The notes under the pieces were generated by a model that saw only the letters and a list, made by a program, of their open reading frames with translations, searched no databases and was not told the origin of the DNA. From Ananas comosus (lineage: Eukaryota > Streptophyta > Magnoliopsida > Poales > Bromeliaceae), in NCBI RefSeq assembly GCF_001540865.1, contig NC_033635.1:5882678-5946677 (forward strand): a DNA stretch of 64,000 bases, written 5' to 3'. A program made the translations under genes and the position numbers. How positions within the stretch are numbered: position 1 is the stretch's first letter; each line of letters begins with the position of its first letter. Shown in pieces: positions 21,868 through 33,559 of the stretch.

Positions 21868-23012
21868 TGCTTAAGGATTTTGTATTTGCAAGTTTCGTTG
21901 AAGTGAGTCGGAGTCTTTGAAGGATCGAAGCGGGATTTAACGAAGATTGAAGAATCAAGATTTCGAAGAATTTGCGAATGAGTAAACTCAACAATGTGAA
22001 TCACGACGTAAGGTAATGGTTTTTTTAAAAATTCATGTTATGGTGATTCATACTTTAGTTATTGGCATTAGACATCATAACTTAAGTTTTAATGGATTTA
22101 GAAAGTGCCCTTCCGGAACGTAGCGGAACCCGAAACCGTGCTTAAAATCCAAATTGCATTGTGTACCGGTCGCAACGTGCCAGTACGTAAAGCCTCAAAT
22201 GGCATGCAAATTTACGTTCCGTCATTGTGTACCGATTTGACGGCACTTTTTCGCATACGGTACACAGTTTGTAAAATCTTTGAAAACTTTCTAATCCAGA
22301 CTCCAATTTGCTTCTAAAGTCTATAATAAGCTATTGGGGTTCTCTAACATATCGCAAGTATCACGAAAATACATGATTTGAGAAACCCTAGAGGCTGGAT
22401 TTCATCTAAAATACTATTTTCTACATAAAGGGGCCTCTTTAGGTCAATCGAATATTGAATTTTCATATCTATATGTCGATCTTGACTTCGCTCTCGCTGG
22501 CAGTTCTTTTCCTGGTTTTCATCGATATCTAAGCGAAGGAGTCACCATTAATAGTGATGCTCTTCGGCTATGACGCGTCGTGGATTCGGCCTGTGAACGA
22601 ACGAAGGCGGTTCGTGGATTCGGATCGTGGGCTCGTGGATTCGAGTGGCGTCGTGGATTCAGCGTGATTAAAGCTTTGTGGATTCGAAGTGGAGGCGTTC
22701 GTGGATTCGAACGTGAGGGCGTGGACAACCTGGAGGATTGCGCGAGATTCATAGGATGTTAAGAGAGGTTGAGTCCGTGGAATCGGTAATCACCTTGTAA
22801 TCTTTTCTCTTAGTGAATTATTTTTTCGCGTGTTGGTCCCGTGGGTTTTTCTCCAAGTTGGAGTTTTCCCACGTAAATCTCGGTGTGTTTTTTACTTTCC
22901 GTATTTACTTTTATTGCATCGAGATTTGTGGTTTTTGGCCGGTACACCTATTCACCCCCCTCTAGGTGATAGATACAATCTAGATAGATCCTTGGGCTCC
23001 TCAAAACTTTCA
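21868..23012 (+). repeat. Copia F3 5' (middle) LTR
   Basis: 1145 bp against 1139 bp for the 3' LTR. Starts TGCTTAAGG, where the partner has TGTTAAGG, and ends CTCAAAACTTTCA. Many one-base insertions relative to the partner are concentrated in the first 900 bp, suggesting unpolished long-read sequence. The last 250 bp agree well. Confidence 0.85.
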
Positions 23013-23014
23013 AT

Positions 23015-23026
23015 TGGTATCAGAGC
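23015..23026 (+). promoter_or_regulatory. F3 primer binding site
   Basis: TGGTATCAGAGC, complementary to initiator Met tRNA, two bases after the LTR. Confidence 0.92.
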
Positions 23027-23049
23027 GGGTCTAGATAAATTGTTATCTA

Positions 23050-25062
23050 ATGGCCGAAGGCGGAAATATTAATCGACCTCCGCTCCTCGACGGCACTAAT
23101 TATGCCTATTGGAAAGTTCGCATGAGAGCTTTTCTAATTGCAATCGATGAGCGGGTATGGCAATACATAGAATTTGGATGGAAACATCCCATTGAAAAAG
23201 TCGATAATGTTGAAACGCCTAAACCATGAAACAAGTGGACCAAAGATGAAAACGAGTCATCTTCGTTTAATGGCAAGGGCATAAATGCTTTATTTAATGC
23301 ATTGTCACAAACGGAGTTTACTCGCATTTCGGCGTGTGAAACCGCCAAAGAAATTTGGGACACTCTACAAATTACACATGAAGGTACTAGTTTAGTAAAA
23401 ATTCAAAAGCTCCAAATGTTGACTAATCAATTTGATTCTATTCGTATGGAGGAGCATGAATCTTTCACCGATTACTATACTAGACTTCAAGATATTATTA
23501 ACACATGTGCTAATTTGGGAGAGAAGATCCCGGATGCTAAAGTTGTTCGTAAAATTCTTCGAACTCTTCCGGAACGTTTTCGGGCTAAAGTAGCCGCGAT
23601 CGAAACGGTCAAACATCCGGACGAGATGAAAGTCGAGGAATTAATAGGTACATTACAAACTTATGAAATGACTTTTCCTACTAATCAATCTTCTTCCAAA
23701 TCTTTCTCTAAAAGCACAGGGATTGCATTAAAGTCGACGAAGGAGGAAGATGAGGATTCAAATTTCGATGAAGATGTTTCTCTTGCCGACTTCAAACATC
23801 AACTTGCGCTCCTCACGAAAAAGTTTCGCCGGAATTTCTGAAAGAGCAAATCGAATAAACCTTCATCGTCCAAGCAATCATCGTCTAAATCTTCATCGTC
23901 TACTTCTAAGGAGAAGAAGCGTGCAAAGGCTTCAAAAGAAAAGGATGAATTTGAAGGCGAGATCCAATGCTTCAAGTGCAAAGGCTACGGCCACATCGCG
24001 ACGGATTGCCCTTCAAAGAAAGTTTATAAATCGAAGGCTATGCAAGCAAAGACTTGGGATGATTCTTCTAGTGAATCATCGTCAAGTGACGAAGAAAAGA
24101 ATGATCAAATTGCGTTATTTGCTAATACTCCTTCATCGAACGTTGTGTGTTTATCCTCTATTGCTACTAACTCTAATGTTTCTTTCTCTTTGCATGAATC
24201 ATCGAGTGATAATGGCAAAAGCGGGGAGGATTCGAACGACGAGGATATAGCGGAAGCGTACAACCAACTTCTTATTGAATCAAAGAAGATGGCTAAACTA
24301 AATAAGAAGTTGAGGCGTCGTTTGTTGAATCTCGAAGAGGATAACAACAACTTGAAGACCACGAACAAAGCTCTCGAGGAGGAAAGGGAATCAATTTTGA
24401 AAAATAATTCAGACCTCCAAGAGAAGTTTAATGAAGCGGAATCAACGATCAAATCATATAAAGACAAGGTTGGATTTTTGGTGCAACAATTCGAGGAATC
24501 GCACACGTCCAACAAGTCATTGACCAATCAAGTTTGACAACTCCAATCCGACATACAAAAGTTCTCATCGGGATCAAAGAAATAAGACCATATGCTCGGG
24601 TTGGGTCAAACGGATAAGCTAGGCCTCGGATACGAAAGAGTTTTTGTTGAGAAAGGTTCTAAATCAACTTCTAAAGTCTCAACAACTTTAAATGGCAAGG
24701 TGTGTCATAAATGTGGCATCATAGGACACATCAAAAGGAATTGCCCAAACAAAGAAAAGATGAATCAAGCGGCATCATCTACAACTCGGCTTCCCCCGCG
24801 GAATCAAAAGAAAAATCAAGTGAGTCGGGTACCTCAAAAGAATCGGACTTCTAAACCGCAACGCCAAGTTCTACCTAAGCCACAACCAAACCGGATGTCT
24901 AATGCAAAACGACAAATTCAAATAATGCCTCAAGCGATGAAAACGCCAACGGTTGATCTAAAATCTAAGCAAACGGCACCAAACGTCGACAAGCCGAGAA
25001 AACCAAAGATCCGACAAGTTTGGATCCGGAAAGGTGATATCTTTCCTTGCTTCTCGTCTTAG
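23050..25062 (+). pseudogene. Copia gag of F3 (four in-frame stops)
   Basis: Single reading frame of 671 codons from ATG at 23050, eight-odd codons after the PBS zone. N-terminal LDGTNYAYWKVRMRAFL and EIWDTLQITHEG are typical of Copia gag (DUF4219 plus UBN2/retrotran_gag_2, residues about 10-230). A CX2CX4HX4C zinc knuckle starts near residue 307 (CFKCKGYGHIATDC), followed by an acidic Ser-rich linker, a coiled coil (about 400-495), and a second knuckle near residue 552 (CHKCGIIGHIKRNC) with a basic tail. Stops interrupt it at 23227 (TGA), 23839 (TGA), 24535 (TGA) and about 24583 (TAA). The frame ends where protease would start; no protease, integrase or RT follows. The length and double knuckle fit SIRE/Maximus-type gag. 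Confidence 0.92.
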
Positions 25063-26576
25063 TTGTTTTTGATTTCTTGTGTAGTGCTTTGATAGGTGCT
25101 TGTTGTATAATTTTATTCATTGCATTACATGTTTAAATGATTTTTGGTGCATTGAATTTTGTTTGTTTAAAAATCATTTTTGAGAAAGGAGATGATTGAG
25201 AATCATTATTTTGAGGAGAGAAATTTTTTTAATGTCGTGTAAACGGTATTAAACTTCACAATCATATTAAGTTAAATTCATATTAATTATCGTTTTTACT
25301 CCACTTTTTATTATTTTGACGATAATTTAATATATAATTTTTAATGCATATATTCATCAAAATTTTGGAAATCAAATTTGATCTTTTGGTGATAAATCTA
25401 TCTCGGTTGTGTGTGTTAAAAATGATAGATGGATATTCGTTAATAGACTAAAATTTGTCAAAATATTTTCAATTGTGAGATTGTCTAATTTAGGGGGAGT
25501 TTGAAATTATTAAAAAAAAAGGGGAAAAAACTCCTATGTTTAAAAGATGTGGAAAGAGTTACATCCAAAAGAAGTGTGAAAACTACCACCACATGTAAGA
25601 AAGAGCTACCACCCCGGTCGTCCGGCAAGTGTGTGAAGCTACCACATGAAGAATTAAATTGATTAACCGAAAAAGGTTGAAAAAAATAATAAATATTTTA
25701 GAATTTTCAGAGTAATAAGGTGCTAGTTTGAAAAAAATGCTCAAAGAGCCACCCCCGGTATCATATTAGTTAAATCTCTATTTTGAACGTGTTACGACAA
25801 ATTGGTGATTTTGAATTTCTAAAAATTATTTTTCATCAACTTACATCTTGATGATTTTGAATCATTAGACTATTTTTTATAATGAAATTTTGATGTTTCG
25901 ATATATTTTGAAATTTTATAATATCTTATTTTCATTATAATGATTTTTGGAGTAAAAGCCTTAATTTATATGAAATTAATTTAAATTTGATGAATTTTTA
26001 AAGAAAATTTTCGAAATCTGAGATCATGTACCAGTACACGATCCAGTACCGGTACGGGTACTGTAGCAGCGGCTTATATAACCGGATATAGGGTTTATTT
26101 TTCACTCAAATCAAAACCAAATTTCGTTTTCTCTCTCTCTAAAAATCCCTGGTGCCTTCCTCTTACAGATCTACACGATTTCCTGCAGAAATTTGTGAGT
26201 ATTTAGCATGGATTTAATCGTTTCATCGCGTTCATGTTTATTTTTCAAAAATATTCCGAGTTTAAGCTAGATCTCTGTTTTTGATCGTTTTTTATGCAAT
26301 TTTTTGCTGTAGATCAGTGCTTAAGGACATTATCTTGCTTCTAGAACACTTGAACACATCAAAACAGGTTATTTTTCGTTGATCCATGTTCTAAGCTTCA
26401 TTTTTCATGTAATTTCGGAATTTTTTGTAAAATGTCATTTTTGATGGAAATTTTTTGCATGATCTGGTTAGAAATAGCATTTGTATGCATTCTAATGTTA
26501 TTAGAAATTTTTTCGCTATTTTTACAGATTTTTTCAAAATTTTGTTCATGCAAGGTTAATTTTTTGTATAGGAACA
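25063..26576 (+). mobile_element. Conserved non-coding interval of F3
   Basis: Occupies the place of pol. 25490-25510 has a PPT-like TTTAGGGGGAG. 25550-25650 has three spaced (G)CTACCAC words and matches the reverse of 19480-19560 in F2, so it is conserved across copies though non-coding. 26030-26060 contains CAGTACCGGTACGGGTACTG, the same palindrome class as the F3 U3. The 3' part (26100-26570) is an AT-rich leader before ORF2 with TTTACAG and TTGTATAG acceptor-like ends. Confidence 0.6.
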
Positions 26577-27965
26577 ATGGCATTTTCGCTTGTGTTGCTG
26601 ATTTTGGTGCTGATGGCCGCTGGAGGCGATCGTGGACGTGGCCGAAGTGGTGGTCGAGGTTGTCAAGGGACCTCTAAGAGGACACGTACAGCGGAAGAAG
26701 CGTCCCGATCTGATCCGGATTATCAGGTAAGCTCCCCGGAAGAGACTGAAGAACCTGTTACTCGTCTTGACAAGGGCAAAGGAATAGCTGGAGAATCCTC
26801 ACGTGGCGGTGGGTCTCGTGCAAGGGAAACTCGGTCTAACCATGCTGCGGATGTTCCCCCTGAACGATGAAGGATGTTCATGAGCAAATCTTGCATTGGA
26901 GAACGTTATGTCAACTTCAGTAATCTTATACATGACGTTCCTGATTTTGGACGACTACTTCAGCGGGTTCCTATTGAGCCAGTTGGTAGGGTTACTGCTC
27001 GGGCTCCTTTTTGTGTGGAACTCATTCGTGAGTTCTATATGAACGGGAAGGTACTTGTAGAAGACGAGGAGATCGGGACTTATCTTTTTGAGACAGTAGT
27101 GCGTCAGCAAAGGGTCGTCGTTACCCCATATACTATTGGAGAGCTTTTGGGGATGAATGTGGACACGACGGGTCTTCTTTATACTTCAGGAGGATTTCAG
27201 TCATCATCTCACTGGGATACCGTTGTAGTAGCTATCTGCAAAACTGGTGTGCAAATGAATCGTGCTTATGTAGAGTCCAAGGATTTGCGACCAGAGTATC
27301 AGCTACTGTCCTTGGTCTTGAGCTACAATGTGCAACCAATGATTGAAACAAAGAGAATTCGTTGGGATCGTTTTCTTCTACTGTTTCTACTTGGTCACCC
27401 GGGGCAAGCATCTGGACTGAACATCAACATTCCCTTTCTGATGTGGCAGCGGATGATTCATGTTATTCAGGCTTCTGCTCGACGAGATTTACTTCCATTT
27501 CCTCTTTTGATCACACGGATTCTACAGGACAATGGAGTGGATGTTTCTTGTGAAAAATATGATTTTGGTCTTGGTCCTATCGATGCTGTTACTTGGGCCA
27601 AGTCGGTCAGCACTCTAAAGACGTTCCAGCAAACAAAAGGACCATCTCGAGCAGCTCCTAGCCAGGCACCTCCACCATATGCAGAGCGGGGAGGATCTTC
27701 CAGTTCAGGGGGAGAATCACTTCGCCATGAAGTACGTTCTTTAAAGAAGAAAGTAGCTGATCTTGCTAGAAAGGTGGAAGTGGGTATGAAGAGGATGATG
27801 GACAAGTTGGGCTGTAGACATGACGATATCTTTCCACCTCAACATGTCTATACTAGGTCTACTTCACGACATCCTCTTATTCCTCCTTCTGCTGGAGCTT
27901 CAGATGGAGGAGGTTCTGGAGCTGGCGCTGGAGATGATGATGATGATGACGAGGACACTGAGTGA
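26577..27965 (+). pseudogene. Second ORF of F3: plant-transposon-type protein, one stop
   Basis: 463 codons in one frame, split by TGA at 26868-26870. The first 16 residues are hydrophobic (MAFSLVLLILVLMAAGG), like a signal peptide or membrane anchor, followed by an Arg/Gly-rich then acidic linker. The main part (26874 on) has VELIREFYMNGKV, TPYTIGELLGM and a hydrophobic RFLLLFLLG segment, the layout of the 'putative plant transposon protein' domain found beside many plant retroelements. A coiled coil (HEVRSLKKKVADLARKVE) and the KLGC motif precede an acidic Asp/Glu-rich tail. The position between gag and the PPT region is where SIRE-like elements carry an env-like ORF after pol, but homology to an envelope is not shown. 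A cut-down relative lies at 14620-14819. Confidence 0.75.
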
Positions 27966-28483
27966 TTTCTTCGTCGAGCTTAGTCTTTCTATTTCACTGT
28001 ATTTGCTGCTTAGGATGCTGTTTTAGTTTTGCATGCTTGTCTTTTCTTTCCGTGTTAGGCATGTAACTATGTCTTGACTACTCTTATGCTTTTTAGTATG
28101 TTTTCTCTCTATTTGCTTTCATTTTGGCAATTTTTGACAAAAAGGGGGAGAGCGTAGATGAACAGGGGGAGAGCATGGATGAACAGGCATTGAACTAAGG
28201 GGGAGATGTGATCAAGATGTGAACAAAGGGGGAGAAGGTATAAGAATTTAAGGTTAATCATTTTTGAATGAATTGTTTTGCAGGAAATTAAGACTTCAAG
28301 ACTCCTAGTTGCGTCTAAGTCATAGAGTCTATTTTAGGAGTTTTTGATGTAATTTTGAATCTCACATTGTATTTGGATTACACGCGAGGAGTTCAATGTT
28401 TTGGTGATTACAATTGAACATCGAATCTTTTATGTATTTTTGAGTTTTATGAGTTTTGTCACGAAATTGCCAAAGGGGGAGAT
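27966..28483 (+). mobile_element. F3 3' untranslated region with repeated PPT motifs
   Basis: Contains AAAGGGGGAGA-type purine tracts about 28140-28150, 28161-28168, 28197-28205 and 28228-28237, and the terminal one at 28472-28483 next to the LTR. Multiple PPT-like tracts are a described trait of SIRE-type Copia elements. Confidence 0.75.
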
Positions 28484-29622
28484 TGTTAAGGATTTTGTAT
28501 TGGCAAGTTTCGTGAAGTGAGTCGGAGTCTTGAAGGATCGAAGCGGATTGACGAAGATTGAAGAATTCAAGATTTCGAAGAATTTGGAAAGTAACTCACA
28601 ATGTGAATCACGACGTAAAGGTAATGTGTTAATTCATGTTATGGTGATTCATACTTAGTTATAGGCATTAGAATCATAAATTTAAAGTTTAATAGATTAG
28701 AAAGTGCCTTGGAACGTAGCGGAACCCGAAACAATGCAAAATCCAAAAAATTGCATTGTGTACCGGTACAGCAAGTGCCCACTACCGGTACAGCAAGTGC
28801 CCACTACCGGTACAGCCATCAACATTGGCAATGCAAATTTTCGTTCCGTCATTGTGTAACCGGTGACAGCATTTCGCGTACCGGTACACAGTGTAAAATC
28901 GTGAAAACTTTCTAATCCGACTCCAATTGATTCTAAAGTCTATAAATAAGCTATTGGGGTTCTCTAACATATCAAGTATCACGAAAATACATGTTTGAGA
29001 AACCCTAGAGGCTCGGATTTCATCTAAAATCTATTTTCTACATAAAGCCTCTTTTAGGTCAAATCGAGATATTGAATTTTCATATTTATATGTCGATTTG
29101 ATCTCCGCTTCGCTTGGAGTTTCTTTCCCTGGTTTTCATCGATACTCTAAGCGAAGGATCACCATAATCATGATGCTCTTCATGAACGGCGTCGTGGATT
29201 CGGCGTGAACGAAGGCGGTTCGTGGATTCGGATCGTGGGCTCGTGGATTCGAGTGGCGTCGTGGATTCGGCGTGATTGAAGCTTCGTGGATTCGAAGTGG
29301 AGGCGTTCGTGGATTCGAACGTGAGGGCGTGGACAACCCGGAGGGTAGCGCGAAGATTCATAGGAGGTTAAGAGAGGTTGAGTCCGTGGAGTCGGTAATC
29401 ACCTTGTAATCTTTTCACTTAGTGAATTATTTTTTCGCGTGTGGGTCCCGTGGGTTTTTCTCCAAGTTGGAGTTTTTCCACGTAAATCTTGGTGTGCTTT
29501 TTATTTTCTGCATTTATTTTTATTGTATCGAGATTTGTGGTTTTTGGCCGTTACACCTATTCACCCCCCCTCTAGGTGATAGATACAATCTATATAGATC
29601 CTTAGGCTCCTCAAAACTTTCA
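28484..29622 (+). repeat. Copia F3 3' LTR
   Basis: 1139 bp, TGTTAAGG...ACTTTCA. U3 has three tandem TACCGGTACAGCAAGTGCCCA-like units (28760-28880), then TATAAATAAG at 28941-28950. 29180-29330 holds CGTGGATTCG repeats. It is followed by CTTACCTCT, a point inside a C-type LTR (compare 39190), so F3 inserted into that LTR. Confidence 0.92.
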
Positions 29623-30374
29623 CTTACCTCTGTACCAAGCTCCAAGCTTGCTCTAGCTTGAAGGATAGAGGGAAGAAGATGATCCTCTTTTTCTTCTTGG
29701 TCTTCTCCTTCCTCTTTCTCTTCTTTTCCTTCTTTCCCTTCTCTTCTTCTTTTCCTTTCGTTCTAGAGAGAGAGAGGGAAAGAGTATGAGAGGGAGAGAG
29801 CAAATGAGAGGGAGAGAGGGGTCCCCCACCTCTCATATAGGCAACTTTGCAAATAGTCCCCTCAACTTTTCATCCTCTGCAGCAGTCCTCACTGGGCATT
29901 TTCGCAGTAAGGGACCGGTTCCAGGTCGGGGAGACCAGTCCTCGAGAGCCTTCCATCTCGGGCAGAGGGTGTTTCGCGTTCGGGAACCGATCCCCGCCTG
30001 AGAGATCGGTCCCCGGGAGACCGGTCCTTGTCCGAGAGATCGGTTCCCGAGAGTTGGATTTTCGGGACTTAGCCAAATTTCGGCCTTTCTTGCTGGGTTA
30101 ACGTTCGGGGACCGGTCCTCCCCTGCCAGGGACCGGTTGCATCAAGAATCCCTGCAAGCCCAGCCTGATGGGACCGGTCCCTCCTTGCCAGGGACTAGTC
30201 CCCGGGAGCAAATCTGCTCCAATGCAGATTTTACACTGCTACTCTCGCAGACCCTTCCTTAATGCACTTCATGCATTTTAGTCACCTTCGGACTTTCCGA
30301 AGCCTACACACTCGACAATTAGTCGATCCTAAACGAAGTCAAATCCTCGGATTTCAAGAATTCACTTCCTAACA
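29623..30374 (-). repeat. Element C 3' LTR, right part only
   Basis: Matches 39188-39939 of the solo C LTR and ends TTCACTTCCTAACA, then the reverse polypurine tract TCCTTCCCACCTTAAAAG. It includes the ACCGGTC cluster (29918-30200) and the TATATGAG box (minus, near 29834-29841). The left two thirds of the LTR are missing: they should lie beyond the F3 insertion but are not found anywhere to its left in the window. Confidence 0.88.
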
Positions 30375-30465
30375 TCCTTCCCACCTTAAAAGAGTTTCGT
30401 CCTTGAAACGAACTCCATACTACAAAACTTATTTTGAACTTTAAATTCTAAACTCATACCTCGAT

Positions 30466-31508
30466 TTAATCCTTGAACAAGTGAGGGTGATGCATCATCA
30501 TCTCGCTCTCGAGCTCCCAAATGGCTTCGCGATCGTCGTGATTGCTCCACCGGACCCTAACATATGGAATTTTTCGATTCCTTAACTTGCGCACTTCACG
30601 AGCTGTAATTGCCACCGAAAACTCCTCGTAGCTCAGGTCTTCCTGAAGTTCCGGCGGTTCATACAACATTGCGTGCTCGGGATCAGGTATGTACTTGCGA
30701 AGATTGGAGACGTGGAATACATTGTGCACATCTGCAAGCTTCGGCGGCAACGCGAGTCGATAAGCCACCGTTCCAATCCGCTCCAAAATCTCATAGGGGC
30801 CTATGTATCGGGGACTTAGCTTGCCCCGGACGCCAATCGCTTAACGCCCCTCATAGGCGAAACCTTCAAGAAAAAGCGATCGCCCACCGCAAAGTCCAAA
30901 TCTCGTCGGCGCCTATCTGCATAGCTTTGCTGTCGAGACTGCGCAGTGAGTAACCTTTTGCGAGCAAGGTGGACCTTCTCTTCCGCCTCTCGCAACACCT
31001 TGGGGCCGAATTCCGTGCGCTCTTCCACATTGCTCCAATAAATGGGAGATCGACACTTCCGCCCATAGAGAGCCTCGAACGGTGCCATCTCCACACTAGC
31101 ATGATAGCTGTTGTTGTAGGCAAACTCGGCCATTGGTAAATACTTACACCAACCTCCTTTGTAGTCGATGACACAAGCTCGCAACATATCTTCCAGAGTC
31201 TGAATGGTCCTCTCAGTTTGCCCATTTGTCTGGGGATGAAATGTAGTGCTGAAGTCGAGCCGTGTGCCAAGGGCCTCCTGCAGGCTTTTCCAGAAATGTG
31301 AAGTCAACTTGGGGTCTCTATCCGACACAATTGACTTCGGTACCCCGTGTAACCTCACTACCTCATCAAGATATACCTGCGCCAACTTATCTCCCGCCCA
31401 GGTAGTGTGGACCGGCAAAAAGTGCGCTGACTTCGTCAAGCGGTCCACAATCACCCATATTGCGTCGTGGCCCCCTGTCGAGCGAGGCAAGCCGACGACG
31501 AAATCCAT
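30466..31508 (-). pseudogene. Integrase core and chromodomain-like tail of element C
   Basis: The catalytic core frame begins [10 protein letters not shown] (31508), with VSDRDPKLTSHFW and the TNGQTERTIQTLE region giving the D,D-35-E residues. It breaks near 30838 by loss of one base in the GVKR...GKLSPRY linker. The frame then resumes to 30466 with NVFHVSNLRKY (C-terminal integrase) and a chromodomain-like ending (LRNRKIPYVRVRWSNHD, AIWELESEMM). The chromodomain-like end is known to steer chromovirus integration towards heterochromatin. Confidence 0.9.
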
Positions 31509-31519
31509 AGATATATCTT

Positions 31520-32428
31520 CCCATTTCCAGCGGGGATAGGTAGGCTTTCAAGCTTTCCCGCTGGAAACCGGCATTCCCCTTTCACTTGCTGACAAGTCAA
31601 ACACTTCGCCACGAAGCGCCCAATATCAACTTTCATCCCCGGCCACCAATAGAATGCTCTCAACTCATAATACATCTTGGTGCCACCCGGGTGATCAGTA
31701 TATGGAGACCGGTGGGCTTCCTGCAAAATCAGCTCGCGAAGCTCTTCACTTTCGAGCACACACCACCAGTTTTGAAACCGAAGCGCGCCACCGGCGTCCA
31801 CACTGAAATCGCCGCCTGGACCTTCCTCGATGTTGTGTCGCACCTTTTGGAGATTAGGATCTGCAGGTTGCAAATTCTTGATCCTCTCCAATAAAGTCGG
31901 TTGAACAACGAGTGCCATCAACTGAGTCGGAATCTCGGGAGCGACTACTTCAAGGTCCAGTCGCTCCATATCCAACCATAGGGGTGTTTGCTGGGCAACA
32001 TCAAAAGCGAAGTTCTTCGCCGACTTTCTACTAAGCGCATCCGCGACCACATTTGCTTTGCCGGGGTGGTAGAGAATATCAACATCGTAATCCTTTAGTA
32101 GCTCTAACCACCGCCTCTGCCGCATGTTTAACTCCTTTTGGGTAAATAAATATTTCAAACTCTTATGGTCGGTATAGATCTCGAAGTGCGCACCATATAG
32201 GTAGTGCCTCCACAGCTTCAGCGCAAAGATCACCGCCGCCAACTCCAAGTCATGAATGGGATAATTCTTCTCATGATCCTTTAACTGACGAGAGGCATAA
32301 GCGATCACTCTCCCGCCTTGCATCAGGACACACCCCAAACCCAGATAGGATGCATCACTATAGACCGCAAAGTCCTCGCCCTGCACCGGTAAGGCGAGTA
32401 TCGGAGCCGACGTTAACCTTCTCTTCAA
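31520..32428 (-). pseudogene. RNase H and zinc-binding integrase N-terminus of element C
   Basis: RNase H motifs ([53 protein letters not shown]) are followed by the HHCC zinc finger ([28 protein letters not shown]). A one-base loss near 31530 throws the end of this frame off before the integrase core. Element structure is otherwise collinear with the fragment at 16517-17420. Confidence 0.9.
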
Positions 32429-32608
32429 CTCATTGNATTCTTCTCATGGTCCTTTAACTGACGGGACGCATAAGCTATCACTCTCCCGCCTTGCATCAGG
32501 ACACACCCCAAACCCAGATAGGATGCATCACTATAGACCGCAAAGTCCTCGCCCTGCACCGGTAAGGCGAGTATCGGAGCCGACGTTAACCTTCTCTTCA
32601 ACTCATTG
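32268..32608. repeat. Artefactual ~170-bp duplication around a single N
   Basis: 32268-32435 and 32437-32608 are nearly the same RNase H sequence on either side of the N at 32436, with only a few differences. No Ty3/gypsy element duplicates this part of RNase H, so this is most likely an unmerged contig overlap. Confidence 0.85.
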
Positions 32609-32617
32609 AAGCTTCGG

Positions 32618-33559
32618 TCACATTCGTCGCTCCAAAAAAACTTGACGCCCTTCTGCATCAGACGGGCAAAGCGGAGTCACTATCTTCGAAAAACCCTCCA
32701 CAAACCGTCGATAGTAGCCCGCTAAGCCTATGAAGCTACGAACCTCCGTAACGTTTGTTGGACGCAGCCAATTCTCGACTGCTTCGACTTTCCTCGGGTC
32801 AACCGAAACGCCGCTCTCGGAAATCATGTGCCCCAGAAAGGCGACCTCTCGAAGCCAGAAGTCACATTTCTTTAGCTTTGCGAATAGCTTCTCCTCCCGA
32901 AGGATTTGAAGCACTATCCGCAAATGCTCCGCGTGCTCCTCGTCGCTCTGCGAAAAGACCAAGATGTTGTCTATGAAGACCACGACAAATCGGTCCAAGC
33001 ACGCTTTGAACACACGGTTCATTAGATCCATGAATGCTGCCGGGGCATTAGCGAGCCCGAAAGGCATAACCGTGTACTCATAGTGTCCATACCGCATGCG
33101 AAACGCGGTCTTCTGAACATTCTCCAACTTAATCTTTAACTGATGATAGCCGGATTGTAGGTCTATCTTCGAGTACACTCGTGATCCCTGTAACTGATCA
33201 AATATGTTGTCGATTTGGGGCAACGGCAACTTATTCTTTATCGTGACCCTATTCAACTCTCGATAATCCACGCAGAGTCGAAACGAGCCATCCTTCTTGC
33301 GCACGAACAACACCGGGGCTCCCCACGGCGACACGCTTGGCCTGATAAACCCCTTGTCGAGGAGATCTTGCAACTGATCCCTCAGTTCCCTTAACTCCGC
33401 CGGCGCCATGCGGTATGGGGCCTTTGAGATCGGCGCTGTCCCGGGAATCAAGTCTATAACGAACTCGATCTCCCGATCCGGCGGCATCCCCGGTAACTCC
33501 GCGGGAAATACATCTAGAAATTCCCGCACCACCGATAATTCCTCTAAATTCGGAACCAC
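32618..33559 (-). pseudogene. Reverse transcriptase of element C, FIDN active site
   Basis: About 300 residues: [70 protein letters not shown] and [16 protein letters not shown] are the classic fingers and palm motifs. The catalytic FIDD box reads VVFIDNILV, with the second Asp changed to Asn (codon 32966-32968), which should abolish polymerisation. Near 32668 one extra base shifts the frame just before the RNase H part. TAA at 33560-33562 separates it from protease in the same frame. Confidence 0.93.

Noticed and set aside
26577..27965. Calling the F3 second ORF an envelope gene
   Set aside because: A hydrophobic N-terminus and position are suggestive, but the main part resembles the plant-transposon-type domain and no fusion peptide or ectodomain feature is visible.
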